Origin: Gillisia sp.
GTDB taxonomy: Bacteria > Bacteroidota > Bacteroidia > Flavobacteriales > Flavobacteriaceae
NCBI GenBank assembly: GCA_024635655.1
Contig: JAGXIL010000024.1
Coordinates: forward strand, 1-64,000
Length of the DNA: 64,000 nucleotides
Direction of reading: 5' to 3'
The notes beneath the pieces are model-generated. The model saw nothing but the letters and a program-made list of their open reading frames with translations, ran no database searches and was not told where the DNA came from. Positions 49,538 to 60,977 of the stretch are shown in pieces. How positions within the stretch are numbered: position 1 is the stretch's first letter; every line of letters starts with the position of its first letter. A program made the position numbers and the translations under genes.

Positions 49538-51451
49538 TTGTCCTCGATCAAATCGCTAATAAGAAATCCAATGAGCAGCCGAAAATATAGTTATATCTTA
49601 ATATTAATTTCGGTTTGCATCGGCTGTAAATACGAACCAAAACCTCAGGAAGATCAAGCTATGGAAGAACCTGAAAAAAAGAAAGAGGTAGTCTACCAGG
49701 TCTTTACCCGTTTATTCGGTAATACAAATTCCAATAATAAAGCATGGGGAACTATTGAAGAAAACGGAGTTGGGAAATTCAGTGATTTTACTCCTAAAGC
49801 ATTGCAGGAAATTAAAGAGCTGGGGGTTACATACATTTGGTACACCGGAGTACCGCAACATGCAGTGATCACAGATTATTCAGATTATGGCATTTCCCAG
49901 GATGATCCTGATGTGGTAAAGGGCCGTGCAGGATCTCCTTACGCGGTAAAAGATTACTATAACGTTAATCCCGATCTTGCCGAAGATCCCGCCAACAGGC
50001 TTCAGGAGTTTGAGGAATTGATCGCCCGTACCCATCAGGCAGGATTAAAAGTACTTATTGACATTGTGCCTAATCACGTAGCGAGAAATTACAGGGGTCT
50101 CACCAATCCTGAAGGTGTAACCGATTTTGGAGCAGGCGATGATACAACCGTCACTTATAGCGTAAACAATAATTTTTATTACAACCCCGGAGAAGCTTTT
50201 CAGGTGCCTGATTGGAGGGACGGCTATGAACCACTTGGTGGCGAAAACCATCTTTTAGCCGACGGAAAATTTGATGAAAATCCGGCAAAATGGACCGGGA
50301 ATGGCGCCAGGGAATCTCAACCCGATATGAATGACTGGTATGAGACGGTGAAGATCAATTACGGAATAGACCCCGATGGAAAAAAGGAATTCCCCGATTT
50401 GCCTCAAGACTTTGAAGATGAAGATTACCGTGCCCACTACAATTACTGGAAGGATAAAACAGTGCCGGACTCCTGGAAGAAATTTAAAGATATCACCTTG
50501 TACTGGATAGATAAAGGAGTGGATGGATTTCGTTTTGATATGGCAGAAATGGTGCCGGTTGAATTCTGGAGTTATATGAATTCTGCCATAAAAATGAAGA
50601 ACCCACAGGCTTTTCTGCTTGCAGAAGTATATCAGCCGCATTTGTACAGGGACTACATCAAAAAAGGTAAGATGGATTACCTGTACGATAAGGTGCAGCT
50701 TTATGATACCATTAAAAACGTGATGCAGGGGCATGGAAAAACAGATCATATTCCGCCTATTCAGGAAGACCTGAAGGATATAGAACAGCATATGCTTCAC
50801 TTTCTGGAAAACCACGACGAGCAGCGTATCGCCAGTCCGGAATTTGCAGGAAGTGCTGAAAAGGGAAAGCCGGCCATGGTAGTGTCAGCCACCATTAGTT
50901 CATCTCCAACCCTGGTATATTTTGGCCAGGAACTGGGAGAACCGGGAGCAGAGGATGCCGGTTTTGGAAAACCTTCCAGAACTTCCATTTTTGACTATAT
51001 AGGAGTGCCATCCTATCAACGCTGGGTAAATGACAAACAATTCGACGGCGGAAAATCCACTGCGGAAGAGAAAGATTTACGGGATTTTTATAAACGCCTC
51101 CTGAATTTTACCATAAACAGTCCGGCATTGGTGGGAAATTATAAGGACCTGCACGCTTACAACAGGGAAAATACAGAAAATTATTCAGATAAGGTATTGT
51201 CCTATGCCCGGTGGAGTGAAAACGAAAAGCTTATTATCGTCTCAAATTTTGAGGCACAAAACAGCTACGACTTTAAACTGAAAATTCCGGAAGAACTTAT
51301 CACTTTCTGGGAACTGCAAGATGGCACCTATACTTTTTCAGATCAGCTTTACGAAGATCATACTTCAGAATTAACAGTAGAAAACGGAAGTGGGAGCATT
51401 CAAATCAAGCTGGATCCCCTCCAATCATTTATATTAAAATTTAAGAAATAA
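49538..51451 (+). CDS. GH13 alpha-amylase family lipoprotein
   Basis: VYQVFTRLFG, IDIVPNHVAR, GFRFDMAEM, LAEVYQP, LENHDEQRIA; likely start MSSRKYS (49571), lipobox CIGC. Confidence 0.92.
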   Translation: MSSIKSLIRNPMSSRKYSYILILISVCIGCKYEPKPQEDQAMEEPEKKKEVVYQVFTRLFGNTNSNNKAWGTIEENGVGKFSDFTPKALQEIKELGVTYIWYTGVPQHAVITDYSDYGISQDDPDVVKGRAGSPYAVKDYYNVNPDLAEDPANRLQEFEELIARTHQAGLKVLIDIVPNHVARNYRGLTNPEGVTDFGAGDDTTVTYSVNNNFYYNPGEAFQVPDWRDGYEPLGGENHLLADGKFDENPAKWTGNGARESQPDMNDWYETVKINYGIDPDGKKEFPDLPQDFEDEDYRAHYNYWKDKTVPDSWKKFKDITLYWIDKGVDGFRFDMAEMVPVEFWSYMNSAIKMKNPQAFLLAEVYQPHLYRDYIKKGKMDYLYDKVQLYDTIKNVMQGHGKTDHIPPIQEDLKDIEQHMLHFLENHDEQRIASPEFAGSAEKGKPAMVVSATISSSPTLVYFGQELGEPGAEDAGFGKPSRTSIFDYIGVPSYQRWVNDKQFDGGKSTAEEKDLRDFYKRLLNFTINSPALVGNYKDLHAYNRENTENYSDKVLSYARWSENEKLIIVSNFEAQNSYDFKLKIPEELITFWELQDGTYTFSDQLYEDHTSELTVENGSGSIQIKLDPLQSFILKFKK

Positions 51452-51452
51452 T

Positions 51453-53126
51453 ATGAAAAAAATTATAGCCTTAGCGCTAATTTTCCTGACCCTGAGTTGT
51501 AATACCTTTTCAAAAAAGAATGAGACCCGGGAGGAGAATATTGCAGTCTCTAACGAGACTCCGTTTGTTTGGGAAGCGGCCAATATCTATTTTTTACTTA
51601 TTGACAGGTTCAATAATGGCGATAAATCCAATGACGTCAACTTTGACAGAACAGAGGAAACGGCAGTGTTGAGAGGATTTGAAGGAGGAGATATCCAGGG
51701 GGTAACCCAAAAAATAAAAGAAGGATACTTTACAGATCTGGGAATTAATGCCATCTGGATGACTCCGGTAGTAGAGCAAATTCACGGGGCAACCAATGAA
51801 GGCACTGGAAACACCTATGGTTACCACGGGTACTGGACCAAGGATTGGACTGCTATAGATCCCAATTTTGGAACCAGGGAAGAGCTGGCAGAATTGGTTG
51901 AGGCGGCTCACCAAAATGGGATCCGCATCTTATTAGATGCCGTGATCAATCACACCGGTCCGGTGACCGAACAAGATCCTGTATGGCCTGAGGAGTGGGT
52001 GCGAAATGACACCGCCTGTACTTACCAGGATTACGAATCTACTGTCACCTGCACCCTGGTAGAAAACCTTCCGGATATAAGAACGGAAAGTGATGAAGAA
52101 GTAGATTTACCCCCTCAACTGGTAGAGAAATGGAAAGCTGAGGGAAGATACGAAGAAGAGGTAGCCGAGCTGGATGCATTTTTTGAGCGTACAGGGCACC
52201 CCCGTGCTCCCCGTTTCTATATTATGAAATGGCTGGCCGATTATATAACCGATTTTGGAATTGACGGATACCGGGTTGACACCGTTAAACATACCGAAGA
52301 ATATGTTTGGCAGGAATTCCGCGATATCGCAGATCATGCTTTTGCTGAATATAAAGAGAATAATCCTGACAGGGTTTTGGATTTTAATGATTTTTATATG
52401 GTTGGCGAGGTATATAACTACGGGATAAGCAGCGGACAAGAATTTGATTATGGAGACCGGAAAGTGAATTATTTTGATGATGCTTTTGATGCACTTATTA
52501 ATTTTGAGCTTAAATACAATGCAAGGGAGCAGGGCCTTGACAGCATATATACAAAATATAATAATGCGTTGATGACCACTTTTGATGATCATGGCTTTGT
52601 AAATTATCTCACTTCCCATGATGATGGAGATCCCTTTGACAAGGAGAGGGAAAAACCTTTTGAAACTGCAAATGTTCTTCTTCTCACCCCCGGTACATCC
52701 CAGGTTTACTATGGAGATGAATCGGCACGTACTTTAGTGGTTGAAGGAGCTGAAGGAGATGCTAACTTAAGGTCCTTTATGAATTGGGAAGAAGTAGAAT
52801 CAAATGAAGAGACCCAAAAGATACTGGAGCACTGGCAAAAGCTTGGGCAGTTTAGGGCAGCTCATCCGGCGGTGGGAGCCGGAGACCACCAAATGATCTC
52901 TCAGGAGCCATATTATTTCTCCAGGAATTTTGATCATAATGGATTTAATGACCGGGTGGTCATAGGCGTAAATGTTCCGCGGGGAGAGAAAACCATCAAA
53001 GTTTCCGATGTTTTTGAGGAAGGGGAGATCTTAAGAGATGCTTATTCCGGAATTTCTGTGGAAGTTGAGAACGGGCAGGTGGTGATCGTTTCAGATGAAG
53101 AAATGGTTTTGCTGGAGAAGGAATAA
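51453..53126 (+). CDS. GH13 alpha-amylase family lipoprotein
   Basis: NIYFLLIDRFNNGDKSND, LLDAVINHTG, GYRVDTVKHT, VGEVYNYG, LTSHDDGDPF; lipobox TLSC. Confidence 0.94.
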   Translation: MKKIIALALIFLTLSCNTFSKKNETREENIAVSNETPFVWEAANIYFLLIDRFNNGDKSNDVNFDRTEETAVLRGFEGGDIQGVTQKIKEGYFTDLGINAIWMTPVVEQIHGATNEGTGNTYGYHGYWTKDWTAIDPNFGTREELAELVEAAHQNGIRILLDAVINHTGPVTEQDPVWPEEWVRNDTACTYQDYESTVTCTLVENLPDIRTESDEEVDLPPQLVEKWKAEGRYEEEVAELDAFFERTGHPRAPRFYIMKWLADYITDFGIDGYRVDTVKHTEEYVWQEFRDIADHAFAEYKENNPDRVLDFNDFYMVGEVYNYGISSGQEFDYGDRKVNYFDDAFDALINFELKYNAREQGLDSIYTKYNNALMTTFDDHGFVNYLTSHDDGDPFDKEREKPFETANVLLLTPGTSQVYYGDESARTLVVEGAEGDANLRSFMNWEEVESNEETQKILEHWQKLGQFRAAHPAVGAGDHQMISQEPYYFSRNFDHNGFNDRVVIGVNVPRGEKTIKVSDVFEEGEILRDAYSGISVEVENGQVVIVSDEEMVLLEKE

Positions 53127-53257
53127 AATTTCGAAACGTCCATTTACAGATAATATTCATACCGCAACAACGAAAATATAACCCGATGCTAATTTGGAAT
53201 TGGAGTCACGAGAATACAGAATTCTGATAAATCAACAGGTGTTTTCATTAATTTTTT

Positions 53258-53287
53258 AAAAAGGCCATATCATATGAGCCTTTTTTT
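53258..53287 (+). terminator. Intrinsic terminator of the maltose operon
   Basis: AAAAAGGC CATATCATATGA GCCTTTTTTT. Confidence 0.75.
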
Positions 53288-53300
53288 ATGAGTTATTAAC

Positions 53301-53310
53301 CGAAAACGTT
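53301..53310. promoter_or_regulatory. Candidate LacI-family operator CGAAAACGTT upstream of pfkA
   Basis: CGAAAACGTTTGAG near-palindrome centred on ACGT; matches the site in the susC/lacI intergenic region. Confidence 0.5.
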
Positions 53311-53364
53311 TGAGTATCACGGCCGAATTAGGTTTTAACCCAAAAATCAAATAGTTTTACATTA

Positions 53365-54351
53365 ATGCAAGCACAAATTAAGAAAATAGGGGTATTAACT
53401 TCAGGAGGAGATGCCCCGGGAATGAATGCAGCAATTAGGGCTGTTGTTAGAAGTTGTGCATACCATCAGGTAGCATGTGCCGGGATCTTTAGAGGATACC
53501 AGGGGCTTATTGAAAATGATATCGAAGATCTTGATGCACGGTCGGTAAGGAATATTATAAGCAGGGGAGGTACATTTCTTAAATCTGCCCGCTGTAGTGA
53601 ATTTATGACCAAAGAAGGCCGGAAGATAGCTTTTGATAATTTGAAAAACGCCGGAATAGATGCCCTTATTATTATTGGTGGGGATGGTACTTTTACCGGG
53701 GGGCTTGTCTTTGAATCTGAATTCAATTTTCCCGTTATAGGAATTCCCGCAACAATAGATAACGACATAAGCGGCACAGATTTCACGATTGGCTATGATA
53801 CTGCTCTCAACACTGTTGTTGAAGCTATAGATAAGATAAGGGATACCGCTAGTTCTCATAACAGGCTTTTCCTGGTTGAGGTAATGGGTCGGGATGCCGG
53901 AGCCATAGCCCTGAACAGTGGCATTGGAGCCGGAGCAGAAGAGATCCTTATCCCGGAAGAAAGTGATGGAATTGAACGGCTTTTAGAATCTCTCCGGAAA
54001 AGCCGGAAGTCTGGAAAAACTTCCAGTATAATAGTTATTGCCGAAGGTGATAAAAGCGGAAAAAATATTTTTGAAATGGCAGAGATCATTCAGGAAAATC
54101 TAAGTAATTACGATATTCGGGTTTCTGTACTTGGCCATATTCAACGTGGAGGTTCTCCCAGTTGTTTTGATCGGGTTCTGGCCAGTAAATTAGGCGTTGG
54201 AGCTGTAGATGCAGTGCTTGACGGAAAGCATAATATTATGGTGGGGATTCACCATCAAAAAGTGGTATCGGTTGCCCTGGAGCTTGCCATTAAAGGAGAA
54301 GATAAATTCGACAGGGATCTAAGGAGGGTGGCAGACATCACTTCAGTTTAA
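53365..54351 (+). CDS. pfkA: 6-phosphofructokinase
   Basis: KKIGVLTSGGDAPGMNAAIRAVVR, IIGGDGTFTGG, IPATIDNDISGTDFTIGYDTAL, GHIQRGGSP. Confidence 0.98.
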   Translation: MQAQIKKIGVLTSGGDAPGMNAAIRAVVRSCAYHQVACAGIFRGYQGLIENDIEDLDARSVRNIISRGGTFLKSARCSEFMTKEGRKIAFDNLKNAGIDALIIIGGDGTFTGGLVFESEFNFPVIGIPATIDNDISGTDFTIGYDTALNTVVEAIDKIRDTASSHNRLFLVEVMGRDAGAIALNSGIGAGAEEILIPEESDGIERLLESLRKSRKSGKTSSIIVIAEGDKSGKNIFEMAEIIQENLSNYDIRVSVLGHIQRGGSPSCFDRVLASKLGVGAVDAVLDGKHNIMVGIHHQKVVSVALELAIKGEDKFDRDLRRVADITSV

Positions 54352-54366
54352 AATTTTAAATATTGA

Positions 54367-55368
<1,002 letters not shown>

Positions 55369-55391
55369 ATTTTTAAACCCCAACAAATTGG

Positions 55392-55440
55392 AAAGGCTGC
55401 TTTAAGAGCTCGTAAATTGTGCCCTTAGATCAGCCTTTTT
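55392..55440 (+). terminator. Possible terminator/structured RNA between gap and the kinase gene
   Basis: AAAGGCTG ... CAGCCTTTTT stem with ~31-nt loop followed by T tract. Confidence 0.55.
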
Positions 55441-55460
55441 TTACTTCTTAATTATTTTAT

Positions 55461-56318
55461 ATGATATTAATTGCCGATGGTGGCTCCACCAAATGCGACT
55501 GGATCCTCTTAAGTAACACGGGAGAACAGATATTCAAGACCAGGACGAAAGGATTGAATCCTGCTGTATTTCCTGAATTAATGTTGGAACAACGTATAGA
55601 AGAGAATCCTGAATTACAGGAAGTAAAAAATCAAGTGGAACGAATCCATTTTTTTGGTGCCGGATGTGGTACCGAAACTCCGAGGAAATTACTTGAGGAC
55701 ATCATAGCCAACTTTTTTACAAACGCTTCAGAAGTCTTGGTAAAAGAGGATATGGTAGCGGCTGTATATGCTGCCACTACCGAACCGGGAATAGTATGTA
55801 TCCTGGGAACCGGATCAAATAGTTGTTTCTTTGACGGCAGGAATATAGAGATGGCAGTGAATTCTCTGGGTTATATCCTTATGGATGAAGCCAGTGGAAA
55901 TTATTTCGGAAAAAGATTGATCAGGGACTTTTATTACAAAAGAATGCCGCCGGATATTGCCAAGAAATTTGCAGCGACCTTTAACCTTGATTCCGATGAG
56001 ATCAAGAAGAATCTTTACAGAAGAGAGAATCCTAACACTTACCTGGCCTCCTTTGCAGAATTTATTTTCACCAATGAACGCAACGGGTACTTTTATAAAC
56101 TGGTGCATGAAGGTATTCAGGATTTTATGCAGTCCAGGGTTTTATGTTTTAAACAGGCCCAAAATGTGCCCATACATTTTATAGGAAGTATAGCCTATTT
56201 TAGTGAAGATATAATAAGAGCAGTAGCCCAGCCGTACAGTCTTGAAATAGGAAATGTAATTCGAAGACCAATAGATGCCCTTATAGAACATTATAGAAAA
56301 AATGTGCTAACTACTTAG
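55461..56318 (+). CDS. BadF/BadG/BcrA/BcrD-type ATPase, N-acetylglucosamine kinase-like
   Basis: LIADGGSTKCDWIL, CILGTGSNSCFFDG, IGSIAYFSEDII. Confidence 0.9.
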   Translation: MILIADGGSTKCDWILLSNTGEQIFKTRTKGLNPAVFPELMLEQRIEENPELQEVKNQVERIHFFGAGCGTETPRKLLEDIIANFFTNASEVLVKEDMVAAVYAATTEPGIVCILGTGSNSCFFDGRNIEMAVNSLGYILMDEASGNYFGKRLIRDFYYKRMPPDIAKKFAATFNLDSDEIKKNLYRRENPNTYLASFAEFIFTNERNGYFYKLVHEGIQDFMQSRVLCFKQAQNVPIHFIGSIAYFSEDIIRAVAQPYSLEIGNVIRRPIDALIEHYRKNVLTT

Positions 56319-56368
56319 TAGCCAGCATTCCATAAATTATTCCTACATTTAAGTAAAACAATATTTAA

Positions 56369-57907
56369 ATGCTGGTCAAGGTTTATGGAAGTGCCGTTTT
56401 TGGCGTAGAAGCTACTACAATTACAGTTGAAGTTAATATGGCTCCGGGTATAGCCTATAACCTGGTAGGGTTACCCGATAATGCCATTAAGGAAAGCAGT
56501 TACCGGATAGCGGCTGCTTTGCAAAATAATACCTATAAATTTCCCGGAAAAAAGATCACCATCAATATGGCCCCGGCCGATTTGAGAAAAGAAGGCTCTG
56601 CCTATGATCTTACGCTTGCCCTCGGGATCCTGGCGGCTTCACGGCAGATCAATGCAGAGGATATTGATAAATATATCATTATGGGAGAGCTTTCTCTCGA
56701 TGGTAGCCTTCAGCCTATAAAAGGAGCCTTGCCTATTGCTATTAAAGCCAATGAAGAAGGTTTTAAAGGTTTTATCCTGCCCAAACAAAATGTAAAAGAA
56801 GCCGCTATAGTAAATGATCTTGAAGTTTATGGTGTAGATAACATCCTGCAGGTGATCAAATTTTTTGATAAGGGAGAACCTTTGGAGCGAACAGTGATCA
56901 ATACCCGCGAAGAATTCTACAACAGCCTGGACCATCTGGAACACGATTTTGCCGATGTCAAAGGCCAGGAATCCATTAAACGCTGTATGGAAATTGCCGC
57001 AGCCGGCGGACATAACATCATTCTCATTGGCCCGCCCGGATCAGGAAAGACCATGCTGGCTAAAAGGCTTCCCAGTATCCTGCCTCCCATGACGCTTCAC
57101 GAAGCTCTGGAAACCACCAAAATACATAGTGTGGTAGGTAAGGTGAAAGAAAATGTGGGCTTGATGTCACAACGCCCCTTTAGAAGTCCCCATCATACTA
57201 TTTCTGATGTCGCATTAGTCGGTGGAGGGGCATATCCTCAACCGGGAGAGATCTCCCTGTCCCATAACGGGGTTTTGTTCCTGGATGAGTTACCGGAATT
57301 CAAACGCGGAGTCCTAGAGGTGATGCGGCAGCCGCTGGAAGACCGGGAAGTAACCATTTCCCGCGCAAAATTCACAGTGACCTATCCTTCAAGTTTTATG
57401 CTGGTGGCCAGTATGAATCCCAGCCCGAGTGGATATTTTAATGATCCGGGAGCACCTCTTACTTCTTCTCCTGCAGAGATGCAGCGATATTTAAGCAAAA
57501 TAAGCGGGCCCCTGCTTGACCGTATTGATATTCATATAGAAGTTACTCCGGTGCCTTTTGAAAAATTAAGTGAGGAAAGAAAAGGGGAAAGCAGCGTAGA
57601 GATCAGGAAAAGAGTAACTAATGCCAGGCAACTTCAGACCGATCGGTTTACAGATAATGAAAATGTTCATTATAACGCGCAAATGAGCGTGAAACAAATC
57701 AATTCGTACTGTCAGCTTGAGGAAACTTCCAAACAACTGCTAAAGACGGCTATGGAACGTTTGAATCTTTCCGCCAGGGCCTATGACCGGATATTAAAGG
57801 TTTCCCGAACCATAGCCGATCTTGAAGGTTCAGAAGTTATTAATGGATCACATATAAGTGAGGCCATACAATATCGCAGTCTGGACCGGGAGGGTTGGTT
57901 TGGGTAA
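56369..57907 (+). CDS. YifB-family Mg chelatase-like AAA ATPase
   Basis: VEVNMAPGIAYNLVGLPDNAIKES, GPPGSGKTMLAKRLPSILPP, FRSPHHTISDVALVGGG, SLSHNGVLFLDELPEF. Confidence 0.97.
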   Translation: MLVKVYGSAVFGVEATTITVEVNMAPGIAYNLVGLPDNAIKESSYRIAAALQNNTYKFPGKKITINMAPADLRKEGSAYDLTLALGILAASRQINAEDIDKYIIMGELSLDGSLQPIKGALPIAIKANEEGFKGFILPKQNVKEAAIVNDLEVYGVDNILQVIKFFDKGEPLERTVINTREEFYNSLDHLEHDFADVKGQESIKRCMEIAAAGGHNIILIGPPGSGKTMLAKRLPSILPPMTLHEALETTKIHSVVGKVKENVGLMSQRPFRSPHHTISDVALVGGGAYPQPGEISLSHNGVLFLDELPEFKRGVLEVMRQPLEDREVTISRAKFTVTYPSSFMLVASMNPSPSGYFNDPGAPLTSSPAEMQRYLSKISGPLLDRIDIHIEVTPVPFEKLSEERKGESSVEIRKRVTNARQLQTDRFTDNENVHYNAQMSVKQINSYCQLEETSKQLLKTAMERLNLSARAYDRILKVSRTIADLEGSEVINGSHISEAIQYRSLDREGWFG

Positions 57908-58064
57908 TCAATAAGTATATAATTAAAAGTTTATTAGCTCGTTGTATTAAAGACTTTTTAAAATTTGGTTGATGCCTCACTACAGCAGGTATAAATAGGG
58001 TTTTTTCTTTAATAAGGTCTGCTAATATGTAGAGAAAATAATAATTGTGATAAGGGGATAATTA

Positions 58065-58352
58065 TTATGTAGATGAATTATTTATTCCCTTCAAGTATTT
58101 TTTTCGTTTTTGATTGAACTTCTTCATCAAATTATTATTTCCATTCTCCTGTAAATATAAATTTGAAATGAAAAATGTGAAAAAAGTGAGGAATAAAAAG
58201 AGAGACCCGACAATAAAAAAATAAATATAGTATTCTTCTAAAGAATCTAAAAAGGTTAAACAACCAATTGCCATCAGATAATTGACAAGAAACAGTATTA
58301 AAAAAACACGATATACATATTTTATTTTAAATGGAATCATGTTTTTTAACAT
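58065..58352 (-). CDS. Hypothetical small membrane protein (three predicted TM segments)
   Basis: Hydrophobic segments FLILFLVNYLMAIGCLTFL, YIYFFIVGSLFLFLTFFTFFI; no recognised family. Confidence 0.5.
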   Translation of the reverse strand: MLKNMIPFKIKYVYRVFLILFLVNYLMAIGCLTFLDSLEEYYIYFFIVGSLFLFLTFFTFFISNLYLQENGNNNLMKKFNQKRKKYLKGINNSST

Positions 58353-58599
58353 CGGTTAATAAACTAATGTAACGTTAAAAAGAAAGCGCTAAAATTTAAA
58401 TTGAAGTTTTTATAACGTTATTCATTTTAATAATACCGTTTTCACTCATAATATCTATTTGAAAAATCGGTAGAACCGGAAAGGATAAAAAATAAGAACT
58501 ACCAGATCATTCTGAAAAGTCTGAAGATTAAAAATGTCAAACAACCCCAAAGCATCTAACAGTTTTTAATACATTTGGAAAAATAAATAAGCCCCACAC

Positions 58600-59757
58600 A
58601 TGAAAAATCTGCTTCTCGTTGTTTTCCTCATATTGATCATTGGTTGTAAAGGGGAGGACCGTTTAAAATCTGAAAAAGAACAAGCCACTAAAGACAGTAT
58701 AGCTGGTTTTGAAGTTAATCTTGACAAACTTGTGGACAGCGAAACTATAGAATTAAACCTGGAACAGGCAAACAGGCTGGCCGATTTGCCTTTAAACTGC
58801 ATAAATAAAGAATATCCCAATAAATTGGGCCAAACCCTGGGAAGTGAAAAAGACCTGAACTCTCCTGTTACCCTGCATCCTGCTTTTTACGGCTGTTTTG
58901 ATTGGCATTCATCAGTTCACGCACACTGGTCCCTGGTAAGACTGCTCAAAAAATTCCCGAAACTGGAGAAAGCAAGTGAGATCAATGAGAAGTTGGAAAC
59001 TTCTCTTTCTAAAGAAAATATCGCGAAGGAAATGGAATACTTTAGGCAGGAACACAACCTAGATTACGAGCGTACTTACGGGTGGGCCTGGTTACTGAAG
59101 CTTTCACAGGAACTTCAAACCTGGGATACTGATATGGGAAAAGAACTTTCCTCAAATCTTCAACCCTTGACCGATCTTATTGTTGAACGATATGAGGAGT
59201 TTCTGCCTAAACTTAATTATCCCATAAGAGTAGGGGAGCATACCAATACTGCTTTTGCTTTAAGCTTTGCACACGATTATGCTGTTGCTACAGAAAATGA
59301 AGATTTTGAAGCCATAATAGAAGAAAGAGCCAGAGATTTTTACCTGAAAGATAAAGGTTGTCCTATTGCATGGGAACCCAGCGGATTTGATTTTTTCTCT
59401 CCCTGTCTTGAAGAAATTGATGTGATGAGAAGGGTACTGCCAAAAGCAGCTTTTTCGCTGTGGATGGATAATTTCATGCCAGAGCTTAAAGATCCCGCAT
59501 TTACTCTTGCGGTTGGAGAAGTTTCAGATAGAAAAGACGGGAAACTAGTGCATTTAGATGGGTTAAACTTTAGCAGGGCCAGGATATTCTACGGGCTTGC
59601 CAAACAATATCCCGAAGAATATGCTCATCTACAGGAACTGGCCGACCTGCATATAAATTATTCATTTTCCAATTTGGTGGGAGACAGTTATGAAGGAGGG
59701 CACTGGTTAGGAAGTTTTGCCATTTATGCTCTGGAAGAAGCCAAAAAAGCCAATTGA
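58600..59757 (+). CDS. DUF2891 domain-containing lipoprotein
   Basis: Lipobox LIIGC; NCINKEYPNKLGQTL..LHPAFYGCFDWHSSVHAHWSLVRLL, LGEHTNTAFALSFA-like region. Confidence 0.9.
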   Translation: MKNLLLVVFLILIIGCKGEDRLKSEKEQATKDSIAGFEVNLDKLVDSETIELNLEQANRLADLPLNCINKEYPNKLGQTLGSEKDLNSPVTLHPAFYGCFDWHSSVHAHWSLVRLLKKFPKLEKASEINEKLETSLSKENIAKEMEYFRQEHNLDYERTYGWAWLLKLSQELQTWDTDMGKELSSNLQPLTDLIVERYEEFLPKLNYPIRVGEHTNTAFALSFAHDYAVATENEDFEAIIEERARDFYLKDKGCPIAWEPSGFDFFSPCLEEIDVMRRVLPKAAFSLWMDNFMPELKDPAFTLAVGEVSDRKDGKLVHLDGLNFSRARIFYGLAKQYPEEYAHLQELADLHINYSFSNLVGDSYEGGHWLGSFAIYALEEAKKAN

Positions 59758-60977
59758 GGAGCTGGTTTAAAAATGTAGGACCGGGAGTACTGGTTTCTGC
59801 TGCCTTTATAGGTCCGGGCACTGTGACTGTATGTACGCTTGCCGGTGTGAATTTTCAGTATGCCTTGTTGTGGGCGCTGTTGCTTTCAATTCTGTCCTGT
59901 ATCGTTTTGCAGGAAATGGCTGCAAGACTTGGGATCATAGCCCAAAAAGGTCTAAGTGAATGCATACGTGAGGAAGTGCAAAACCCGGTATTAAAGGTTG
60001 CTGCAGTGGTACTTATTTTTTCTGCTATAGTGGTGGGTAACGCAGCCTATGAAGCAGGAAATATTACAGGTGCAGTACTTGGCATCACTGCCGTTGCGCC
60101 CCCGCTCAATTTGCCGCTGGGAAATTTTTCCTTAAACCTGTGGAGTATTATTATTGGAGCTATAGCCTTTGGTCTTCTGTCGATGGGAAATTATAAGGTT
60201 CTGGAAAGGGTGTTTATAGGTCTTGTAGTTTTAATGAGTATTTCATTTCTCGTCACCGCCTTTGTTGTAAAGCCTGATCTTTCTGAAATAGTAAAAGGTT
60301 TATTCATTCCTACAACAGGGGAAGCAGGTTTGCTCACTGTCATGGCCCTGGTAGGAACTACAGTAGTGCCATATAATCTTTTTCTGCACGCTTCCCTGGT
60401 AGGTGAAAAATGGAATAAACCGGGAGACCTAAAGATCGCCAGGAAAGAACTCACCTTTGCTATTATTCTTGGCGGTATAGTTTCTATGGCCATTGTAATA
60501 TGTGCTGCGGCACCAAATCTTGATCATGTTACTTCTGCAGCAGATCTTGCCCTTGGCCTGGAACCCTTATTCGGGCAATATTCAACCTGGTTTATCGCAG
60601 TTGGTCTTTTGGCAGCCGGCATAACCTCTTCCATTACCGCTCCTTTAGCGGCAGCTTATGTTGTGCGGGGGTGTTTGGGGTGGAAGGATGGATTAAATTC
60701 TTTAAGGTTTAAATCTGTATGGGCCACGATTCTTCTGCTTGGTGTCTTTTTTTCGTCGCTAAAATTGCAGCCTATAGAGATCATAAGGTTTGCACAAATT
60801 GCCAACGGGATCCTTCTGCCCGTCATAGCTATATTCCTGTTTTGGATCGTCAATAAATCTTCTGTTATGGGTAAATACAGGAATACCGGTTATCAAAATA
60901 TTTTAGGAATAGTTATTATCGCTATCTCTATCTTTCTTGGTGCCAAGTCAATTTATACTGTTTGGCAATCCCTGTAA
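59754..60977 (+). CDS. Nramp-family divalent metal/cation transporter
   Basis: GPGVLVSAAFIGPGTVTVCTLAGVNF, VVPYNLFLHASLV; overlaps DUF2891 stop by TTGA. Confidence 0.9.
   Translation: MRSWFKNVGPGVLVSAAFIGPGTVTVCTLAGVNFQYALLWALLLSILSCIVLQEMAARLGIIAQKGLSECIREEVQNPVLKVAAVVLIFSAIVVGNAAYEAGNITGAVLGITAVAPPLNLPLGNFSLNLWSIIIGAIAFGLLSMGNYKVLERVFIGLVVLMSISFLVTAFVVKPDLSEIVKGLFIPTTGEAGLLTVMALVGTTVVPYNLFLHASLVGEKWNKPGDLKIARKELTFAIILGGIVSMAIVICAAAPNLDHVTSAADLALGLEPLFGQYSTWFIAVGLLAAGITSSITAPLAAAYVVRGCLGWKDGLNSLRFKSVWATILLLGVFFSSLKLQPIEIIRFAQIANGILLPVIAIFLFWIVNKSSVMGKYRNTGYQNILGIVIIAISIFLGAKSIYTVWQSL

Noticed and set aside
50255-50815. 186-aa minus-strand ORF
   Set aside because: Antisense within a GH13 gene with full catalytic motifs.
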